Source: Linum tenue (lineage: Eukaryota; Streptophyta; Magnoliopsida; Malpighiales; Linaceae). From it: 64,000 nt of DNA. Shown in pieces: positions 31,718 to 45,644 of this stretch. How positions within the stretch are numbered: position 1 is the first letter of the stretch; each line of letters begins with the position of its first letter. The position numbers and the translations under genes were made by a program. Below the pieces are notes generated by a model, which was not told the origin of the DNA, did not search any database, and saw only the letters and a list, made by a program, of their open reading frames with translations. The stretch is taken from assembly GCA_946122785.1 (NCBI GenBank), contig CAMGYJ010000006.1, positions 73,099,676-73,163,675 on the forward strand. The letters run 5' to 3'.

Positions 31718-34700
31718 CTAGCACTGACGTCCCCGGCGGCAGCCAAGGGCACCGGCATTGGCAGTTATGGATCCGACCATCGTAGAAGACTTGGCGCCCA
31801 AGCTAGAAGCACGAGCGTAGCTTGCGGAAGCTCCAGCACCCGACGGCGTGAAGTAAGCACCGTTCAACAACAGGTCTCCCTCCGACCTCCAGTTCCACCC
31901 CTTCCACTGTCCCGCCGCGGTGTCCACCCTCTTCGTCACCTCCTTCGCAAACCGGTTCACCGGGGCGTTGTATCGATTGCCCTGGCTGTTAATGGTGGGG
32001 TTCGCGCTCCCTCCGATCGCGTACATTTCCCAGTGGGTGTAGTCATTGTTCACCACATGGAAGTACCCATGCCTACATCTGCAGCACCATTATATGAAAT
32101 TCTCTTGTTACTTGTTAGTGCTTGCCAAGAAAACCTAACAAAGAGAGACCTGTAAATTTTGTGGAAACAAAATGTTTAATTACCTTGGCATCCTCTGGAT
32201 GAGTCCCTCACCAAAGTGGTTGTATGCAATGGTCACTTGCATCTGCTTGTCCCTGGTGTAAGTGTCACTGTGCCCCAACAGCATCACCTGCATCATTCAA
32301 TTTGCAGAAACTAATTCAATCTGCAAAAAACCCCTTGTCTATGTGGAAACGCGGAGCAACATGGACAACAGAACTGAACTGACTTTTTTCTTACCTCATT
32401 ATGGTGGGTCATGTGGTTGTTGGAGATGGTAATGGCAGTCGAGCCCATCACCGCATCAACCAGCCCATCAGCACAGTGAGACAGCGAGTTGTGATCGACC
32501 CAAATGTGGCTAGACCCGAAGATGGAGATGGCGTCTCCATCAGCCATGGTCCTCCACCCGAAATGCGTCGGCGAGCTCCTCACCATGGCGTTCCCCGTGG
32601 GCTTGCAGTCGTGGATGTGGAGGCCGTGGATGATCACGTTCGTCACGAATTGGATGGTGATGCATCCGCCATTAGCAATGTGGACATTAGCGCCACGGCC
32701 ATCGATCGTCTTGAAGCTGTTCATGATCAGTTCCTGCTTCAGCTGGATCACCATGTCCCTCTTGAATACAATCCACAACGGCCTGTCTTGGATGACAGCA
32801 TGGCGCAGGGTCCCGGGTCTCGGGTTCACAGGGTCGTCGTCTCTGGAGTCGGTCACCACGTAGAAACGGCCATCACGCCCACCAATTGCATTCCTTCCGA
32901 ACCCGATTCCACAATTGGCGAGCCTCTTGCGGTTCTTCTGCCAGTGTGGGTCGCAGCGCCAGCAGTCGTCGATTGGGTTGCCGGTTCCACAAGAGAAGTA
33001 TCCTAGCTTTCTCCTTTCAGTGCTGTTGCGGATGCTCCTGCGTATGGTAATTACGAGTGTCAGGGGAATCAAATCCAGTTAGGCCAGGCCAATCATCATT
33101 TCCACACAAAATCAACCCCAGCCAAATTCGATCCGGTTAGTTGGGATCCGAGTGTGAACACAAAGCAATACGTTTAGATATCCAATTTCAACAAATGTGT
33201 GGTATTGACCTACACTCTGTTTCTGTTCTGTGGATTGAATAATTTATTGCAGCTGGGCTGGCTAGCAATATCAGAGAACCAATTAGTATACTGTACTGTA
33301 CGGACACATGGTGTGTATGTGTCGGTGGTGGAAAGTTACTAAGACTATAAAAGCTGTAGCCTTTTCCTCTTCTGTCCGTTCCAATCAAATCCTATCCTAT
33401 CTTTCTTTTAGCTCAACTTCCACAACAAGAGGCAGCAGGGAGAAAATAATGCAATTTACCAGATGGAAACAAACAGGTTGGCAGTATGCAAATGAGAGGA
33501 GTAAAGGACCATTATCAGATAGCTGTGTCAATCTTTGGTTTCTAGTACACAAAGCCAAAACAGGGTATGTTTACGTTACTTTTGTCTAACATGTCACAAT
33601 CAAAGATAACGTTAAGAACTCTGTTTTTTTTTTTACACTCTTAGCATGTTTGATGATGAATCGATGCTCAGCTATTCCAATAAATTACTACTTGACCGAA
33701 CCACGTCAGCAGCGAGAAAATGATCCAATCAGGTATTCTGGATGTAAACGTACATGCACGAACATGAAACAGATAGACGCAACAAAAGCAAAGCACACAT
33801 CTCATCAGACTCATGCCACAAGTAGATTGGCAGGTGAGGGAGATGAAGAGCGTGAAGAAAAAGGCTAAATTTAAGATTTAAAAAAATTAAAAGAAAAGGA
33901 CGATGAGGGGAGAGCAGCAGAGCCGAGGAACGTGGTTTCTGATATTTTTGGTAAAGTGATGGAGTTTCACCAAAAAGACCATGGCAGCAAAGGAAGGTCA
34001 GAAAGCAAAAGAGACCCAGAACCCCCCATTCAATTTCCCAAAAAAAAAAGTTCCCTAATCCCACAATTTCAAGTGTATATATTGCAGCAAAACAAATCAA
34101 GCATTGAAACCAATTCAACATCCAGAACAGAGTGAGCGAGAGAGAAAGAAACTTACATCTCAACCATTGAAACCACCTCTTCTGGGTCTTGAACGGCATG
34201 CTCATTGTTCACCGATTCTGCACCGACCACTTCTTCTCCGGTACTGTAAAAAAAAAAGGAAGAAGACCATATATAAGTAAAGGCAAAATACACTTCTATA
34301 TCCATAACTTTCACGTTTGTGACAAATATATCCATAACTATCGAAATACACGAAATACCCAGAAAAGCGTACTATCGTGTGACAAATCTATCCATTTCCG
34401 TTACAAACTTTAACGCCGTTAGTGACGCCGTCAGTTATGTTAGTTATATGCTGACTAGGACGCCAGATCAGTGCACACGTCATCAAAAAATCAACACCAA
34501 ATGACACGGAAATTACACATCATATTTACTTACATATATTTAATTTTAAGAAATAAAAAAAATCAATTTCGTAACTCTTCCCCTTCTGCCCCAACTTCTC
34601 CTCTCCACCCCAACTTCTCCTCTCCGCCCCATCTTCTCCCCTCCGCCTACTCCCACCGCCAAAGCAGACATCAAATCCGCCACCACTCATTGTCGACATC

Positions 34701-37376
34701 TATCCGCCACCACTGCCCACTCCCACCGCCGACATCAAATCCGCTACCACCGCCCACTCCCACACTCAAAATAAAATCCGCCATCAATACGTTGAACTTG
34801 TTAGCCTTCTAAACACCCCTAATCGCGGCAGCTAGCGGCGGCGCGACGGAGTAGGTCACGACCTCACAATCTGAAACTCGCCAAAATCAGCGTTCTTCTC
34901 CCGAAGATGCTTACTCCTGCCGTCTCATTCCCTGTCGATGCTGGAGTTAAAGGTAGGGCAGGTGGAGATCGATTGAAGCAGACCATGACGGCGATGATGC
35001 GAGCGACAAGGGCATCAAAGACGGTGATGCGACTTCGAGGAATGATGGTGACAGCATCGAGGATCTGCTTCGCACCCGCTAGCTCCATCGCTGCCAGCTC
35101 TCGCCCCTGCTTCCAGTCAACACCAATTCCAAAATCGCAGACAAAGCCCCCGCCGGCGATGGCGTCTACCCCAATCTGAACCCAAACTCCCTATTGACTC
35201 TAATGACGACGGATCTATTGGTGAAGACTCTGGAGTCCTAAGATTGAGGAAGACGATTAATCGTGTTCCGATCGCATTTTCAATGATTTGGTTCTGGATC
35301 TGGATTTCGGATTCGGGAAGAAGACGACGAGGTAAGCTACACGCCGTTCAGGAAGATACCGGTGGCTTCTAACTCTACTTGCGCCAATCGTCGTCAAAGG
35401 AAGCACAAGAAGGTTTCGTCGGAGTATTTGGAGCTCGGTGATGGAAGGGTTCTGGGGCGAGAGGAAGACGAACAGGTTGGGCGATCTGCAGGGTTCCATT
35501 TATTATTTTTTAGTTTAACTTTTTAAAGTTAAATCCTAGCATTTTTTATTTTTCTGTTAATCCAGATAGATGGGTGGGGACGGAACTTTGCCAACTCAGC
35601 TATTCCGTGAGTATAATCATACTCTTAACCTGACACCGTTAAATAGATGGACGGAATTGGGTATTTCGTGTATTTTGATAGTTATGGATATATTTGTCAC
35701 AAACGCCAAAGTTGTGGATATAGAAGTGTATTTTGCCATAAGTAAAAAGGAAACACTACAATGACAATATTGACATGAACAGAAAAAGCTACTTCCATTC
35801 CATGAGGAGACCTCGACAAGTAAAAAGTAAAACAGTAACAATGGTCTACATTGGTGGACACGTGTCACCGACTCCTGAGAATAGGACAGTAAAAAAAAGT
35901 TCAAGGAGACCATAGGCCTGAAATGACAGGAGAGTGCGGTGCGTGTCCGTTTGGGACATTGTGCGTGCAGTTCCTACTTGCTTAACCCAGTCCCTCTCAG
36001 CAGCACATGGCCCGTCGGCCGTCGCTATCCTAACTAAAACCGTTAAAAGCCATTTTCTTCTATATTCGCCGGCGAGAAGCTAATTTGCGGGTATAATTAA
36101 TTAATTATTTAATTAATCACCAACCTACAGTTTGGATTTAAAAGATAACAATAATGAATTTACCCTGTGATTCTCCTAAAAAGGAGGCGTGAGTTTAACG
36201 TGAACTTAAGTCGGTTAAGGCTGAAAGTTACTGCCAGAGAGCGGCGAGGGAACTAAGGAATCCAAGAAAACGAAGCGTAACTGAATAAACGATCCAGATC
36301 TAAAGATCCTAGCAATCTCAACGGCACAGATTCCACGATCCGGTCATTCGCCGGACAAACCAACATAAATGCCGCAATCAACCTCATCTAACGGCCCAGG
36401 AAAGAGCAATGCTCACACAAACCAACGGATCAGATCGAATGAAAGCAAAGGAAAAGAGGAGGAGACTCATAAATGCTCCAGAGCTACTTTAGCAGTGAGT
36501 GTTCTTTTGTTTAATTAATTACCTGGCCGCCATGGAAGAGTTGCTCGAGCTCTGCAACGCCTCAGTTCCCACATTCCTGTACAGAATAAAAAAAAAACAA
36601 AAAAAAAGTTATACAGGGCTGTATCAGCTCCGGGTTGAGGTAGCTCAACAGTGTCGGTGCAATTAAGGCTATTACATTCATTCCAGCTCTCACTTTCTGT
36701 GTCCCATTTACGGAAGGCCAACACAGGAAAGGGGGAAAAAATAAACGAAGCGAAAGGCAAGTGTTGCGAGGCCTCGTTAGAGAAACCGCCATTAATGCAT
36801 ACAGTTAACCGAATTTAATGAGATTCGGAGAAATCCTCATTCGCCATACTCGATCTCCAAGACTAGTCGAACGAGGAGGAAGGTAGCTACAGCCTACAAG
36901 CTCCGGAGTCGGGAATGTAGCTCAAATTTCACAAAGAAACAGCGGTGAAACACTCTCTATAGAACAAGATTCGGTTCACAATGCGTCAGTTCTACACAAC
37001 CTTCTGAGCTAAAAATTCGTTCATGTTGTACCTGGAGAATCTAAATAGCAGAAACGAACCTAAGTAGCTGTGAATTTTGAAAAGTAGGAAGAAAAAACAG
37101 AGGAAAACAGAGTAGAGCAGAGAGCAGAGCTCCGCTCAATTAACCGCCGGGAAAGAGGGAAAACGCAGACACAAATGCAGCGCGCGAGATTGGGGAATGT
37201 AGGAGAGGAATAGCTACTAAAGCGAGAGGAATTCAACGGAGATGGAAAATGCATATTGCGTACCGAGTCAGAGTAAGACCGGAGATTCCGCCGTCCCGAG
37301 CAGCGGCCGCAACTCCGACGACCGTCACCACGACCAGCACCGTGCACAGGGCGAACCATCTCAGAGCCTCCGCCAT
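31718..37376 (-). CDS. Pectate lyase (polysaccharide lyase family 1)
   Basis: Six exons in consistent phase encode 453 residues: 37376-37264, 36576-36523, 34243-34157, 33037-32395, 32287-32184 and 32078-31718. The N-terminus is a hydrophobic signal peptide ([20 protein letters not shown]), followed by an acidic spacer and the sequence [20 protein letters not shown]. The beta-helix core has [19 protein letters not shown], the calcium-site region [39 protein letters not shown], and the catalytic-arginine segment [20 protein letters not shown]. This secreted enzyme cleaves de-esterified homogalacturonan by Ca2+-dependent beta-elimination in the cell wall. All key motifs are present. Intron 3 (2.3 kb) contains a MULE. 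Confidence 0.92.
34282..35737. mobile_element. MULE, 1,456 bp, in pectate lyase intron
   Basis: Inverted ends of about 85 bp begin GGCAAAATACACTTCTATAT on both sides. A perfect 9-bp duplication, ataagtaaa, flanks the element at 34273-34281 and 35738-35746. The interior (about 34570-35510) is GC-rich with exon-like stretches and a plausible donor (gaggtaagc near 35327), but no transposase. It is a Pack-MULE candidate; the source of the interior is not recognised. Confidence 0.92.
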
Positions 37377-38814
37377 TGTCGTCTCTCTAGCTCCCTTCTC
37401 TCTCTCTCTGTGAAGGAATCCTGGCTAAAATTGCAGAGAAGGAGGAGACAGCAGAGGTGGGGGGGAAAGGAGAAAGCAGAGTGTGTGTATCGGAGTCAGA
37501 AGAGTGCTGCAACAAAACGACCTTTTTTATAGAACAAATCCCATTGGAAGGGAAGGGGGGAAAAGGGGGAAAACCGTAAACGGTGGAGTTAACGACGTTA
37601 GCTAACCACAAACGTTAACGGTGTTGAAATTTCCCGTCCCGTTCCCCAGCCGTTTGTTTGTCCGTCCCCCGGGGTGAAAGTGCAAAACGCCGCGGTAAAG
37701 TGGTTGGTTAGATCATTAGGTGTAATAACCGACCTAACCCAACCCCACCCAGAAACCAACGCTTATTACAGTTGTTTGTTAACCACTCTAGTTACTATAG
37801 CGGTTGCCACGGTTTCCCGCACGTGTGAGCGCCGTTGCCATCTTCTCACGTGCCGGGTAATTCCCGTCTTCCTTCCATATGAGTAGGATTGACATTTGAT
37901 CATTTGTTCGGTTCGGTTATAACCGTAATCATTTAGTCGGTTTTTTGTAAATCGTTAAATACTTTGTGATTACCGTTAACCGCATCATTTATGTTAGTCG
38001 GTTAGTCGAACTGTATAGTCAGGTTCTCGATTATTTTGTATGTTGATAACCGTTAAGCAAGTGATTTGGCAAGGTTATGCCAAAATAATCGGTCAGCAAT
38101 CTAACCAACAAAAGACCTCCTACTTTTTCATTTGTGCATTTTTGAAAGTATTTCCCTACATGCGCATGAGTTCTTTTAAATCATTAACATTGATTAAGAA
38201 CTTATTTAACATAGATATCAATCCATAATCAACTCAATCCAACACAAATACGCAATAACACATTATACTGTCATATTTGATTAAAGAAGCATAAACGAAT
38301 AAGAGACCCAACAACAATTACTCAACTCATAAAACCCACAAAACTACATGGAAGTTTAAATGTTACTGATTGTTGTCGAGCTGTTGTGTGCAAAATCCAC
38401 ATTTCTACTATGCTCCTTCTAAAACCCTTCATTGAAATTATTCTTATTTGAACTTAACTCACTATTACAGAGCTAAGGTAGATAATGCCATAATGGATCT
38501 TGTAGACCTTCAAACATCGCATTATTTTTTGTCTATACCCACAACTCATCGAGACCTATTATTGTCTATTGACGGTCCTAACTACGAAGATGACCATAAT
38601 TGGTGAATCGGTTAACATTTTATCATCGGTTACTATCTGTTTAACAATATGTTAGTAATTAATTAAATTTAGCTACCAGAAGCCAACCGTTTACTATCTC
38701 ATTGATTTTTTTATAATCAGACCTGAAGTTTATTAATGCCTCATGGGCTTAGAATCTAAAAATGGTAACAGAAAAACTGGTGGTCGAGATACCCAACATT
38801 TTTTGGTGTCCCAA
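37377..38814. other. Pectate lyase promoter, then repeat-rich sequence
   Basis: 37377-37650 is the 5' leader and promoter of the minus-strand gene, with a CT run at 37399-37412. From about 37880, GGTTCGGTTATAACCG and related CGGTTA motifs suggest a decayed hAT-like repeat. No intact ends were found. Confidence 0.4.
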
Positions 38815-39441
38815 TTACATTTTGTGTGGGCCATGAGATAGACCGCTCCATTTCCTTCTCTTTTCACAATGCTCCACTAGATCGGGCTCAAACTGGTCCT
38901 CTGCTTTCAGCTCTCCGATCAACGTTCCAGCCTCCATTCTCATTATCTTCGTCTTCTCCAGTGCAAGAAATGTGCCCTGGCAGTCGGTTTCTATGATGAC
39001 GGAGCTAAAGCCATACCTCCCCATTTGCTTGACACCAAAAGAAATGGCTTTGACCTTTGCCAGCTCTGGAGTCTATTGGATGCGCTCTCGACAAACCGCT
39101 GCCATCAGCAAGTGGCCACTTTCATCTCGAGCAAAAACTCCAAATCCCGTCCCTTCATCCTTTAGTACCGCAGCATCGACATTCAGTTTGATCCATACCG
39201 CCGGTGGAGGTTCCCAGGTGATTCTCTCCCTTTGTTTCAATTCGACTTCTTTGGAGTAATAGGAATTGAATTCCTTTAGGGCTTTCCCTACGATTTTCCC
39301 TTCGTGTGCTTTACGATTATTGAACATATGGTTATTACGTTCATTCCATAGAATCATACCTAGTTGACTTAGAGTGTCATCATCCCCTTCTTGTGCTTTC
39401 CGATTATTAAACACATTATTTTTAGTGTAACTAGTAATCAT
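38815..39441 (-). pseudogene. RNase H-type (RVT_3) LINE fragment with nonsense codon
   Basis: On the minus strand one frame encodes a plant RVT_3 RNase H-like domain. It shows VWIKLNVDAAV, a helix with the acidic residue (TPELAKVKAISFGV), and SVIIETDCQG. A TAG at 39075-39073 cuts the frame between the first two motifs, and coding continues in the same frame after it. Upstream, FNNRKAQEG and FNNRKAHEG are an internal duplication (about 90-bp period). There is no reverse transcriptase nearby, so this is a truncated, dead LINE end. Confidence 0.8.
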
Positions 39442-40121
39442 TAATTCAGGTTTGAATATCGGTTACACCTCTAATATGCATAGTCCGTGAAACCGTACCG
39501 GACACCATACCGGAAAAATCACTGGTAAGGTATTTTATGGTAAAACCATGGTTTAATCGTAGTTCAACCGTAGTATCGTTAAATACCGCCTATCGGTTTA
39601 GCCTCTAATGCTGGTATTTCGTGGTTGAACCGCTGACATGGTACAATTTCATGGACCATGCTAATCCCTATTTTTGGCCCGGATTTTAGAAGTGCTTTTC
39701 GGCTTAAAAAACGGAAGCAGTGCCAAACACCTGTAAAAGCTCGGCTTTTGAGAAGCCGAAAAGTGTTTTTGTATAATGCGAAAAACTATTTTGAAAATAC
39801 AAGATTATCCTTACCATATTTTAATTTTATTTCGGAAAATATAATTTTCATTCATTTATATCTTGTTAAAAATAAAATAAATTATAAAATCATATTATTT
39901 AATATAAAAGAAATCTAACAAGATTCATTTTGACTACTTTTTATTGTTTAGAATTTTTATTCATATTTTATATTATAAGTCTTTTATAGTCATTTTACAC
40001 AACCTCTCATATTAAAGAGCACTTCTAATAGTTTTACAGCCAAACACTTAATTGCTTTTTTTAAAAAAATACTCATCTAAAAACTCCGGCCAGAAGCTGC
40101 TTTTACAAAAGTTACACCATA
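39442..40121. other. Intergenic with MITE remnant
   Basis: 39685-40113 has partly complementary ends (AGAAGTGCTTTTCGGC and CCAGAAGCTGCTTTTAC), suggesting an old MITE. The rest is AT-rich with no frame. Confidence 0.4.
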
Positions 40122-40504
40122 GTGGTTGTCACGCCGGCCGGCGTGCCACCGGGTGTACCTGGTTCAACCGGTACCGGTCATAAAACCGGCATGACATCGC
40201 CGGTATGACCGGCATGATCGATATACGAATCTCTAAATAAAATGACCTTATTTTAGTGAATTTAATTAATAGAAATTATTTTATTATTTATTTTATGAGT
40301 ATAAAAGTTAAATATTGATGTTATTTGTTGGATTCAAGTATAAATATTTAGGTATTGACGTTAAATGTCATGTTTAAATATGAGTATTTATAATTTTATT
40401 TGTAATATTGACCGGCATGAACCGGCACAAACCGGTATATGCCACCGGTTGAACCATTCCACTTGCTAAACCGGCACACTGGCATAAACCGGTTTGACAA
40501 CCTT
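40122..40504. mobile_element. hAT-type MITE, 383 bp
   Basis: The ends are GTGGTTGTCACGCC and the complement of AAGGTTGTCAAACC. The flanks acaccata (40114-40121) and gcaccata (40505-40512) match at 7 of 8. The body is full of ACCGG/CCGGT motifs. The ends resemble those of the element at 62238. Confidence 0.75.
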
Positions 40505-43500
40505 GCACCATACCCAAACTAAGCTAATATGACAACGGTTTACCTGCCGTACATATGAATATGATTCCGCCGTAGAGGATAAAGAATAATCTTATTTACC
40601 GCGGCAGGGAGTAATGTAACAAACTGCCAATAACGATTTAACTGCATGGGTGCCATGTCAGCGAGGCGGTTACGGTGGGATGGTGGATTGGGTCCCACCC
40701 TTCTCATCAGCCCCCACCAAGTACGGAAGCAGGATGACACAGTTTCCTGCTGATTTTGCGGCAACCCCGAACCACACAACAAATCTCAATTGCGTGCAGT
40801 ATTAGTGAAGTTCATTCTCCCCCGTAAGAATTCCTTAATTAATTAGTCTTTCTCCCTGGTTTTTGGTTCAAATTATTGGTTTTCTTCATTATGTGTCATG
40901 GCAAAAGTAGAATTTATCAATTTAGAGCTAATGGATTGCGGAAAATAAATTATAATGAGTTTGCATGATTGAATTTATATCTTGGGAGGAAGGAAGCTAA
41001 TAGTCCTCACAATTTTTTTTTTTAAATATTTTCTCAATATTTATATGCATTATAATCCTGGACTAAAATTGAGAGTTTGCAGTCCCTCATAAGTTCTTAT
41101 ATGTATGTTAACGGTGTATTTTTATTTTTAAAGTACCGTATACATTATCTTCGCTTTATAAATTTAAAAAAAAATTATATGTATTGTCCTACACGCTTTA
41201 CCTCGCATAAAATATTTGGGTTCATAACTTCTTGATCGATCATAGACTCATAGTACGTAATCTATAGGCACTTAAAATCCAAAATGTATTCGTAAACACT
41301 CCCTCGTCATTACTTATTAGTAAATTACCATGATGTTGTTTGGTTGCCTTTTTTTTAATTATGGCAATTATTTAATGGTTGGTGCTAATGCTGGTTTTAA
41401 GTTTTACTTTGTTGGGGGCGCCAATCACGGGCATTTGAAAGAGAGTTTGACCCTTCCACAGACAGGCTTCAACCTCTAGCTCTCTAGAAGTAAAGAGGAA
41501 CGACGGGAATAAACAATTAACAAAATCAACTCCCGTCGAAAAAGCCCACAATTAAAAAGTTGTAATCATGTTCTGCTTCCCTTTTCCCCCTTTTCTTCCA
41601 ATTGTATTGTTTCTTGCTTTTTCCCCCTTCTTTACTCCTCTGTTTCATTGTCGTCTGAAATGAAAGAAGAAAAAGATTAAATTGATGGGAATTTCCCACC
41701 CAAAGTTTTACCAAACAGAAGACCCCAAGACATGTTCAAACAAACCTAATCATGTGCTTAAGATATCATTTTTCTTTCTCTCTTCCTTTCTCCCTACTTC
41801 TTTACTCGTATTCAGCCGGCTTTGTATTTTCATTTGGATTTCAGACATTTCAGCCCCCTTGAAAAATTCATGAATAATAACTTAATATAAGGGTAAATAA
41901 GTTAGTCAAGTATGACCTTGTTTAATGTTTGCTGATTTCAATCCCATAGAGTCTCGAATTCGGTTGGCTTCTGTGTGGAATTTTATGAGAAGATTTGACA
42001 TATATTTGGAGAGGATACCACTAACTGAGAAAGCTCCGACCAGTTTTTGGTGGCACGAGATCGAATTTGGTCTAAGAGAGCTTTCCTTCTGTCTGGAACC
42101 AGGCTTGTAAAACTCGATTTCTATGGTCGTTATTGATGAAAAGTGTCACAATTTGGGCGGCTATATGTGTGTATGTTTACATATTAAAAGGAAATTTCTT
42201 ATGGGTTATCAAAGACAGTGCTTGTGGTTCTTGGGTTTCTAGGAGACCCATTGAAGCTCCATGTTGCTCACTCCCATCTCTGTAGCATTGTTTATAGAAT
42301 GTTACAAGCTAGAAGGAAAAAAAAATGCACGTGTTATCTCTCAAGTAAGCCTTGAATTCTCCCCACACTAGCGATGCGTCAGTCGATTGATACGAGTTGA
42401 TGTGTGGATGCGATAGCCTAGCATACCATGATTCAGTACTATGTTGGATGTGAATAACTCAAGAAATCGAAATCTTTATACATTCACTTCAAATGAAAAA
42501 GACGTTCAGACTGAAGTGAATAATAATAATAGTCACATTTTTTTTGCAGGCTATGAAAAGAGGGGTTTGTATGAACAGGGGAAAGTCCACAACGAAATAT
42601 AAACCTGAGAACTTTAGACTAAAAGTCAATTCATGGTTCATCTTGATGGGAACACAAGAGAGATTTTGAGGAAAAACCCATTGTGTTAATTACTTGGTGT
42701 GCATGGTCCTTTGGGGGTGTTCATCATTAACTCACATGATTGAGCAAAAGTGGGTGAGGCAGGGGAAGGTGATGAGGGAACCATTGACAACAGGTGATTA
42801 ACAAAGACAACAGAAAAAGGCCCACAAACCAAATAATAAATAAACCCCCAATCAAAGCCACAGTCACAGATGAAGAAGAAAAAGGTAAAAAAAAAAAAAA
42901 GATTAAGTTTTCCTGCCTTCGAAATCAAGCAATTGAAGAAGAGATCACTTTTTTTTTATGTGTTGATTGTTTACCCAACCCAAACCAACTAGATCCAGAT
43001 CCATCTTTGGTGAGCTGCATGCGCCATTTTAGTTACACAACCAAATTCCCGTACACGCATTATAATATCGATAGAGGTGACGACGACATGCAATTGCAAT
43101 GCAGAGAGAGTCCAATCCAATCCAATCCAAAACCCATATATTCTGGCTTGGAATCGCAATCTTCACCCGTGCTTTATGTATTTCTCTTTCTTCCACTTGG
43201 GCCGGAGCTAAGGAGCTTTACCTAAAGAAGGAAAGAAAGAAAGAAAGTGGGAGTGATTGAGGGGCTTGACCATCACCCAGAAACGTAACTGACCACCACA
43301 GGAACAAAAAAAAAAAAAAAAAGATGCCATCAAAATCACAATGAAGGTTCTACGCCACATTCATTCAAGTTTGAACCCAAATTGATTGACCACTGGAGAA
43401 AATCCCGCCTTGGGTTATCAGAGGAGAATCGGGTTCTCTTTTCTCTCTGGATTCTGTTCTGTGTCATTCAATTTGCAGAGTGAGTGACTTGCTTACTTTA

Positions 43501-44814
43501 CTTACGGCCGCAAACGAACGAAACGGGTCACTTTCTGGATGTGTGTGACTCTGGCTAATTGCTGCTATATTTCTATATCTCGGTCCGTAGTGTTTACCCG
43601 AAATGGGTTTGGTTTGACTGGCCAAACCAAGACCGGATACCGCCATGTTCCTCGTACAGAGCCAGAGCCCAAGCCCACATCAAAATGTATATTTTATTTT
43701 ATTTTTCATGTTGGTGCTCCTTTCTTTTGGCGGGATTGATGGCGGTGTGCCGTACAACCCATCGGTACGCGTTTTCGGGACAACGGTCAACCCTTCAACT
43801 TTTAAAGTTAAACCCATGCAATGCATTTTCTTGATTTCTTCTATTAAGTTTGTCATCCAACGAGAAGGGGGGAAAAGCTCCCTTTTCAATTCCGGGGGCA
43901 GCTGGCTCCACTCCAAGTTTCTGCTGGGGAAGAATGGAAGAAATTAGAAATCTACATATGGAGAAAAAAAATTTGGCATGTGGCAATTTTCCATTGTTTT
44001 ATTTAAAAAAATTTCTCATCTAAAAAACACATATTTATATAAGTCACAAAAGATCCTCTTGAGGAACTTACTAAAAGAAAACGGTATGGCAGCCAAACGT
44101 GTTTAGTCAAATTTCGAACCTGATTATGCACCTTACCCCGCCCCCCCGAGTAACTAGATTGGGGGCTTTCGCGGCTTATGCTCGTTGTATTTATGTAAGT
44201 GTAATGGAGGGCAGCCCGACCCTCAAGCTAATACAAACAATAGACTATCCTTAGCGTGGACATAAAGTTGTCGTTGCCAAACCACGTAAGTAAATTTAAG
44301 TTAGCATCTGTGAGTTACATACGAACTTATGATTCGCTAAACGTGTTGGGAAAACATAAACTAACAATAATATACAACATTATGTGGTGTGGATCCATCC
44401 ATGCATTTTATTTTCGTGGAAGAACCTCTAATGTGTACATTGATTGTGAGGCCCAAATAATGATTCCTGAAGAAATCCAACCAGAAATCAAAGCCTGATG
44501 AGAACCATATATAACACATTTGCGTATGTATGCCCCAAATGTTCCCCAACTCCATGAACCATCCCACATGGAATCATTCATTCTCCACCATCCGAAATTG
44601 CCCCGCCCGACCATCTTCTTTCTTTCTTTCTTTCTATCTTTCAAATACCCTGCTGCCTCGATCGAGATTGAGATTGAATTATTGAATCACAAAGGCAGAC
44701 AACTACTAGGTGTTAGATTGTTACTAAACTACATGTGTTTTCCCTTGATGGTTACTGATAGACGTTGACACGTAGTTAGCTAGCTAGCTATGTATGTGTA
44801 GTGGGTGTTCCTTC
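40505..44814. other. Long intergenic stretch, no gene recognised
   Basis: No frame over about 140 codons and no recognisable domain. There are poly-A tracts (42889, 43307), a (GAAA)n run near 43228, and a (TTTC)n run near 44612. An untranslated RNA cannot be excluded. Confidence 0.5.
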
Positions 44815-45372
44815 CCAGTGGCGGAGCCAGAGTTTGAAAACACCTGTGTCCTCTTTCCATAATATAAATATATAATAAATAAATAATTATTTAATAAATA
44901 TAATTAAAACTAATAATATCAAAATAATTCATTGATAGATATTAATGAAATACTAGACTAACACAATCATTATTTTCATGAGCACTTACAACACGTTTTC
45001 AAATTCTGAATGTATCTGACTAAGCAACCATTATCAAATTGGTCGTAATTCAACTTTGAAACTTGTTTTTGATATAATTCAAAGCTGAAAATGTTCTTTT
45101 TACACTTGCAGTTGCAACGAGTAGACTCAAAACTAACTACATAAAACAAAGAGATCGATTTTTCAGTATTGTGAATTTTGTTTATAGTGTGATAAATTAG
45201 TTTATGTTAACTTTTAAACTTGAAATAACTTGTAGTGTAGTGATAATTCACTTTTATATTACTTAAAGGTGATGAGTGCAATCCTTAATTGATACATATA
45301 TATGGGTACTTTATTTTACCCAAAAGTTGCCTGTGTCCCAGGACACATCCAATTGGCCTTGGCTCCGCCTAT
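44815..45372. mobile_element. hAT-type MITE, 558 bp (GGCGGAGCCA ends)
   Basis: The left end CCAGTGGCGGAGCCAG and right end CTTGGCTCCGCCTAT are inverted repeats. A perfect 8-bp duplication, gttccttc, flanks it at 44807-44814 and 45373-45380. AT-rich body without coding capacity. Confidence 0.9.
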
Positions 45373-45644
45373 GTTCCTTCCTGCTCCTGTGGACGAGAAT
45401 GTATCGTGGATAGGGTTGTTAATGTCTTAATGAGTCGAGGCAAACTGAGTTTTGCCTTGTTCAGGTTTCACTCGTTAATAAACGAGTAAAGTTTGAGCTA
45501 GATGCGTTTATTAATGAGATTAGTCAAGTCTAGTTTGAGCTCGAGCCTCTGCTCATTTATTAAAATTTTGGGCTAATCATTAAGATTAGTAGTTCGGATC
45601 AAACTCAATTGTAAGAACTAAGAAGTAAATATAAATGTACTTAA

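Noticed and set aside
31691..32155. 154-codon plus-strand frame over the pectate lyase
   Set aside because: Antisense shadow of the last coding exon; the minus strand carries clear PL1 motifs and correct splice phases.
37880..39470. A complete hAT element around the LINE fragment
   Set aside because: Possible ends (TAGGATTGACATT and the complement of TAGAGGTGTAACC) do not match each other well and no 8-bp duplication is found.
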